DNA of 64,000 nt from Ampullaceana balthica (Eukaryota; Mollusca; Gastropoda; Lymnaeidae): contig CALYLW010000281.1 of the NCBI GenBank assembly GCA_944989445.1, forward strand, positions 475,824-539,823, written 5' to 3'. Position numbers and translations under genes: made by a program. Positions 59,335-64,000 of the stretch are shown here, piece after piece. Numbering within the stretch: position 1 is the stretch's first letter; every line of letters begins with the position of its first letter. The notes beneath the pieces are model-generated. The model was not told the DNA's origin. It did not search any database and was given only the letters and a program-made list of their open reading frames with translations.

Positions 59335-61145
59335 GTTAAATCCCTTATATTAACTCCACCCCCGTCTCTCTCTGTCTTTGGCTGGCAGAAAAACAAAAGT
59401 CAAAAATACACACTTCCCGTGATGCTATCAAGCTGAAAATTTGAACATAGACTCGTGTCACCTAACAATGCATCGTATCACAATTTCAGATCAATCGAAC
59501 GAACCGTAATTAAATTAATGCATTTTTTGTTTATCTCTATATAACATATGTAATTCAAAGTCACGGTTTGTTATTGTTTTTCTTCCACGTGCTAGTTAAG
59601 TTCACGCGTTGACACCACCCGTGGGGGAGAGGGGAAAAGTCTGGTCACCGATTCGCTTGACCGAGCTCAGCGTGACACGTAAAATGTAAACAAAAGCACC
59701 CCGGTTTTTCGATGGGCCGCCTCAACGCGTCAACTCAAACTTTCACGTGACGGTGAATTTGAATTACATACGTTATATAAGGATAAACTAAAAATGCATT
59801 ATTTTAATTACGGTACGTTCGATCGATCTGAAATTTTGATAAAATGCATTGTTAGGTTAGACGGGTCCGTGTGCCAAATTTCAGCTTGATCGGATCACGG
59901 GAAAGGGTCATTTTCGACTTTTGTTTTTCCGCCCGCCCAAGACAGAGAGAGATGACAACAGACAGAGAGACAGAGACGCCGGTGAAGTTAATATAAGGGA
60001 TTTAAAAATGACCCACTTCCCGTGAAGGCATCGAGCTGAAATTTGGCACACGGACCCGTGTCACCCAACAATGCATCGTATCAAACAAAATCTTATCTGC
60101 ACCTTCTTCTTATTGCAGCTCTACCCTTGACCCTTGGTGTCTATATAAACCTTTTTAAATCCCTTATCTTAACTTCACCACCGTCTCTGTCTGTCGTTCG
60201 TCGTCGGGCGGGAAGAAAAACAAAAGTAAAAAATAACCCATTCACCGTGATGCCATCGAGCTGAAATTTGGCACACGGACCCGTGTCACCTAACAATGCA
60301 TCGTATCAAAATTTCAGATTGATCAAACGTACCGTAATTAAGTTAATGCATTTTTAGTTTATCTATATAAACTATATGTAGCGGTCGCTATTGTTTACAT
60401 TTTACAGGTCACTTGACTTCACGCCAGCCATCGGTGAACACATCTCGTGTTTTAACCAGGTGTACCGGCGTGCTTTTGTTTACATTCTACGTGTCACGCT
60501 TAGCTTGGTCCAGCGATCGGTGACCAGACATTTCCCCTCTCCCACCCGCCCCCAGGGGTTATAAAGGAAAGGGATGTTAAGACAGATCCAGTCGGTAAAT
60601 GTTTGTCGCGTTTGAACATAATCAATACTTTTAGTTATGTCTCATATATAAGGGATTTTTAGTAAAAAAACTTTGTTTTTACGGGTTTGTTTTATTAAAT
60701 CCCTTATATTAACTTCAAAATCTTGTCGTCATCTCGTTCGCGGGCGGAGAAACAGAAGTAAAAAATGACACACTTCCCGTGATGCCATCGAGCTTAAATT
60801 TGGCACATAGACTCGTGTTACAACGTATCAAAATTTCAGATCGATCGAACGTACCGTAATTAAATTAATGCATTTTTAATTTATGTCTATATGACATATG
60901 TAATTCAAATTCACGGTTTGTTATTGTTTTTCTTTCACTTGCCAGTTCAGTTGACGCGTTGACGTCACCCGTCGATGTCCACACCCCCTCCCATCATTTC
61001 CCCCGGGTTTAAAGCCAGGGGATATCACTCGGTGTCAGTCTGTAAATGTTTGACGCGTTTGAACATAATCAATACTTTTAGTTATGTCTCATATATAAGG
61101 GATTTATAGTCAAAAACTTTGTTTTTACGGGGTTGTTTTATTACC
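59335..61145. mobile_element. Composite block of Helentron-like elements, subfamily B
   Basis: 59335-60005 is a mirror chimera with 5' ends on both sides (switch near 59612). It is joined by GGGATTTAAAAATGAC to a partial copy, then by a plus-oriented copy from about 60152 to 60697 and another from 60698 to 61145, each ending in CTTTGTTTTTACGG. The junction at 60000-60015 matches that at 38279-38294. No coding sequence. Confidence 0.75.
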
Positions 61146-61477
61146 TAATTAAAGTGAACAGCTTTCATCTTGTTATTCTCTCTAATATTACAACACCGCT
61201 CAATTGAAACAAATGGATGGACTGTTGTTAGTCGCCCGTCTTGTTGCGTTCATCTTTCTAGGTTTCTTAGTATGAGTTCGGCCGTTATTCTGCTTAACAT
61301 GCTCCTACTTCTGGCGTCATATATCAGGACTCTATAGAAACAAGACATCTCAAATATGACAGAAGCAGCATGGCATCAAGAACATGACAACTCCAATATG
61401 ACTTTAGCAGCAGGACATCAAGAACATGACTTATATACACTGACCTAAAAACACCAGATCTTCAACACAACATCCCC
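61146..61477. other. Spacer, no gene seen
   Basis: A loose duplication (CATCAAGAACATGAC) at about 61373 and 61417. Confidence 0.5.
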
Positions 61478-61660
61478 AACATATCAACAACACGACATTT
61501 TCAACATATCAGCAACACGACATTTTCAACGTATCAACAACACGACATTTTCAACATATCAACAACACGACATTTTCAACATATCAACAACACGACATTT
61601 TCAACATATCAACAACACATTTTCAACATATCAACAACACGACATTTTCAACATGACATT
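61478..61660. repeat. 25-bp minisatellite, about seven copies
   Basis: The unit contains TATCAACAACACGACATTTT then CAACA. One unit lacks CGACA. Confidence 0.92.
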
Positions 61661-61714
61661 ACATACATCACTTATATGACACGAAACGCCTAAAATGGCA
61701 TCAATATTACGACA

Positions 61715-61965
61715 TTATCAACACAACTTTAACAACACGTCATCAACACAACGAAAGCACGTCATCAACACAACGATAGCACGTCATCAACACAACGATA
61801 GCACGTCATTAACACAACGATAGTACGTCATCAACACAACGATAGCACGTCATCAACACAACAATAGCACGTCATCAACACAACGATACCACGTCATCAA
61901 CACAACGATAGCACGACAACAACACAACGATAGCACGTCATCAACACAACGATAACACGTCATCA
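61715..61965. repeat. 22-bp minisatellite, about 11 copies
   Basis: The unit is CACGTCATCAACACAACGAT plus AG. It shares CAACACAACG and CACGACA words with the 25-bp array just upstream, so the two may have a common origin. Confidence 0.92.
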
Positions 61966-62499
61966 GCCGGCCTATTTCCCATAACAAGTCAATATTTTAA
62001 CGCCAACCCTTTGATGTGGACATGGTTTGTCCCGTGAAAGCACACCAGGAAACGTGATCCGTGGATTTACTCACGTCAACATTGTATCACGTGGTGCATT
62101 CACGCGAAAAGGGATGCGGATGATGCCAGTCACTTGGCAGCAACTGAACCGTGTCAGAAATGGAAGAGTAACTTCAGAAGTAACAATGAAGAATCGTTGT
62201 TGTTTTTTTTTAACGGGGACTTGTACGTTTCTCATTCGAATAACAGTTGAATGTTTTCGATTTGTATAATCAATATTCACGGTTGAGTGACTGTGTGTTG
62301 TTAGATTCAACAGTGGATGAAGATCACAAAATTTTGATGAAAGAAATGATGAACTAAAAAAAACGTAGAAAAGAAATATGGGTTGTAAAAAGCATTTATT
62401 CAACAGTGTGAGACACAATTATAGGAGAGTTATAGGACAGCCATAACAATATTGCTAGCATTTCTTTTATAACACTGATAGCATTCGTTTCATAACATT
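61966..62499. other. Spacer, no gene seen
   Basis: An 80-codon plus-strand frame (62027-62269) overlaps a 115-codon minus-strand frame; neither has a recognisable domain. Confidence 0.45.
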
Positions 62500-62637
62500 T
62501 TTGCTAGTATTACTTACATACAATTATTGCTAGTATTACTTACATACAATTATTGCTAGTATTACTTACATACAATTATTGCTAGTATTACTTACATACA
62601 ATTATTGCTAGTATTACTTACATAAAATTATTGCTAG
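62500..62637. repeat. 26-bp minisatellite, five copies
   Basis: The unit contains TTGCTAGTATTACTTACATA then CAATTA. Nearly perfect copies. Confidence 0.93.
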
Positions 62638-63287
62638 TACTCCTTGTTGATATATTATGTATATTTTTTTCACGTTCGCATTTCTGAAAAAATGCCTCAA
62701 AACTTAAAACTAACTTCTAAACCTTGATGGAAAAGTCCAATGAATACATAGGGCGTGTATTGTATGATGGTCTAAAAGTGTGTTTAAGTCGAGATCTTTG
62801 GTTGTGTTTATCAAGAGGTGTAGATTAATTTCTTAGTTTATTCACAAAGCCAAACAATTAATTGACAAGGAAATAGAAACGAGAATGCTTATGAAGATGC
62901 TTTTGGACTTGAAAAAGATTTGTGGCCTTATGTATGCATATTTTTTTCTTAAAACAGGTCTCTTTCTCTTTATCTCTTTTCTCTCTAGCAAATCTTCAAT
63001 GTTTAAAACTGTTTGCGGCCTTAAAAGTGTCTAAATACATCTCTAATTTATAAAAGTGTATGTTTCTTTGCTCCTACCTTAGATCCAACTATTTCCTAGT
63101 TTTTTGGATTCTGAATGTCAACGAGATGTGTGACTTCTCGCGATATTCACATACATGTATTAGGAATAACTTACCTCAAATTAAGTTAAACATTATGCGC
63201 ACACTCACAGAACACATACACGCAACGTGCAAAACTACATACACGCACTCGACACTTTCATACACACAAGACAAGCAAACACAACAC
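62638..63287. other. AT-rich spacer, no gene seen
   Basis: No feature recognised. Confidence 0.5.
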
Positions 63288-63301
63288 AACACACACACAC
63301 A

Positions 63302-63371
<70 letters not shown>
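63288..63371. repeat. (CA)n microsatellite
   Basis: About 80 bp of CA repeats with one AGACAC interruption. Confidence 0.96.
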
Positions 63372-63372
<1 letters not shown>

Positions 63373-63802
63373 GGCACATACAAATAAATTAGAACACAAA
63401 TAATTAACTGATGCATACATACTTTAAAAAAACTATTTAAAAAAAACAACCACAAACAAACATCGATCCATTTCAATACTTTAATCTGATGATTTCTTTA
63501 CTCTGGTATCCATGATTTTGGGTGTTTGGGGGGGGGTAAGCCCCCCCCCCACATCGCTATTGTCACGTGACCTAAATGGTCTGTTTAACCCCGCCCCCTC
63601 CTTTATTTCCCCCGGGTACTCACAACACCAATAAGCAGCTCGAGTTTTTCTTCCAGTACTTGATCCCATCATGACCCCCCCCCACCCCCAGCTGTCATCC
63701 TCTCATTGAGATTTGTGCCCCGCCCATCCCCACTCACCACAAGCACTCTAAACTTTTCATTATCTTTATCTCTTCGAGGGCCAGGAATGACGGGGTGCTC
63801 AG
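63372..63802. other. Spacer, no gene seen
   Basis: Two poly-G/poly-C tracts near 63530-63550 can pair with each other (GGGGGGG and CCCCCCCCCC around TAAG). No exon recognised. Confidence 0.5.
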
Positions 63803-64000
63803 ATTGACTCTATTTAACGCCAGCACTCACATTGACACAGACTCTATTTAACGCCAGCACGCAGATTGACGCAGACTCTATTTAACGCCAGCACTCAGAT
63901 TGACACAGACTCTATCTAACCCCAGCACTCAGATTGACACAGACTCTATCTAACCCCAGCACTCAGATTGACACATACTCTATCTAACCCCAGCACTCAG
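63803..64000. repeat. 34-bp minisatellite running off the window
   Basis: About six copies of GACTCTATTTAACGCCAGCA plus CTCAGATTGACACA. ATTTAACGCC units give way to ATCTAACCCC units toward the edge. Confidence 0.93.

Noticed and set aside
63060..63392. Histidine/threonine-rich protein
   Set aside because: Driven by the (CA)n run; the leading part has no recognisable domain.

Overview
The window looks like nuclear DNA of an invertebrate animal, most likely a gastropod mollusc. The supporting signs are spliced exons with GT/AG borders, single-exon rhodopsin-like receptors of a FMRFamide-receptor or molluscan-chemoreceptor flavour, APE-type non-LTR retrotransposons, a hAT remnant with a BED finger, and very heavy minisatellite content. 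Nothing bacterial, viral or organellar was seen. The species assignment is inference.

From 1 to 31 kb there is almost no host coding sequence. Tandem arrays dominate: a 24-bp array (0.9-2.3 kb), a 27-bp array (2.8-4.0 kb), a 4.4-kb array of a 14-bp unit (4.8-9.3 kb), and 23-, 21-, 28-, 40-, 80-, 28-, 34/39- and 26-bp arrays further on. By my tally about a quarter of the window is minisatellite. Between 11.87 and 18.83 kb a 42-bp repeat array has been split twice, once by a 3.4-kb LINE (14-bp target duplication, one frameshift) and once by a 3.2-kb block of short palindrome-bounded elements.

Two exons on the + strand (31.5 and 54.4 kb) encode consecutive parts of a calbindin-32/calretinin-like EF-hand protein with matching phase, so 31.6-54.4 kb reads as one 22.8-kb intron. 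Inside it, on the - strand, sit three related seven-transmembrane receptor loci: two open (48.2-49.5 and 44.8-46.0 kb) and one pseudogene (40.1-41.7 kb). The pseudogene carries a TM1 frameshift, a mobile-element insertion in TM5, conversion of its TM6 codons into a 34-bp minisatellite, and a nonsense codon at the TM7 tyrosine.

A repeat family found at 9.4, 15.6-18.8, 36.5-38.7, 40.8, 43.5 and 59.3-61.1 kb has inverted subterminal repeats (AAATCCCTTATAT / ATATAAGGGATTT) and a small 3' stem-loop. This fits a non-autonomous Helentron-like (HINE) element, though other classes are possible. It forms head-to-tail arrays and mirror-image chimeras. From 54.5 to 64 kb there are a 5'-truncated LINE with a 12-bp target duplication, more of these elements and at least nine short arrays.

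Most long open frames here are by-products of tandem repeats and were not called as genes. No new enzymatic or defence system was found. The most notable items are the nested receptor cluster, the receptor segment turned into a minisatellite, the mirror-chimeric element family, and the 42-bp array with CTCF-like motifs.
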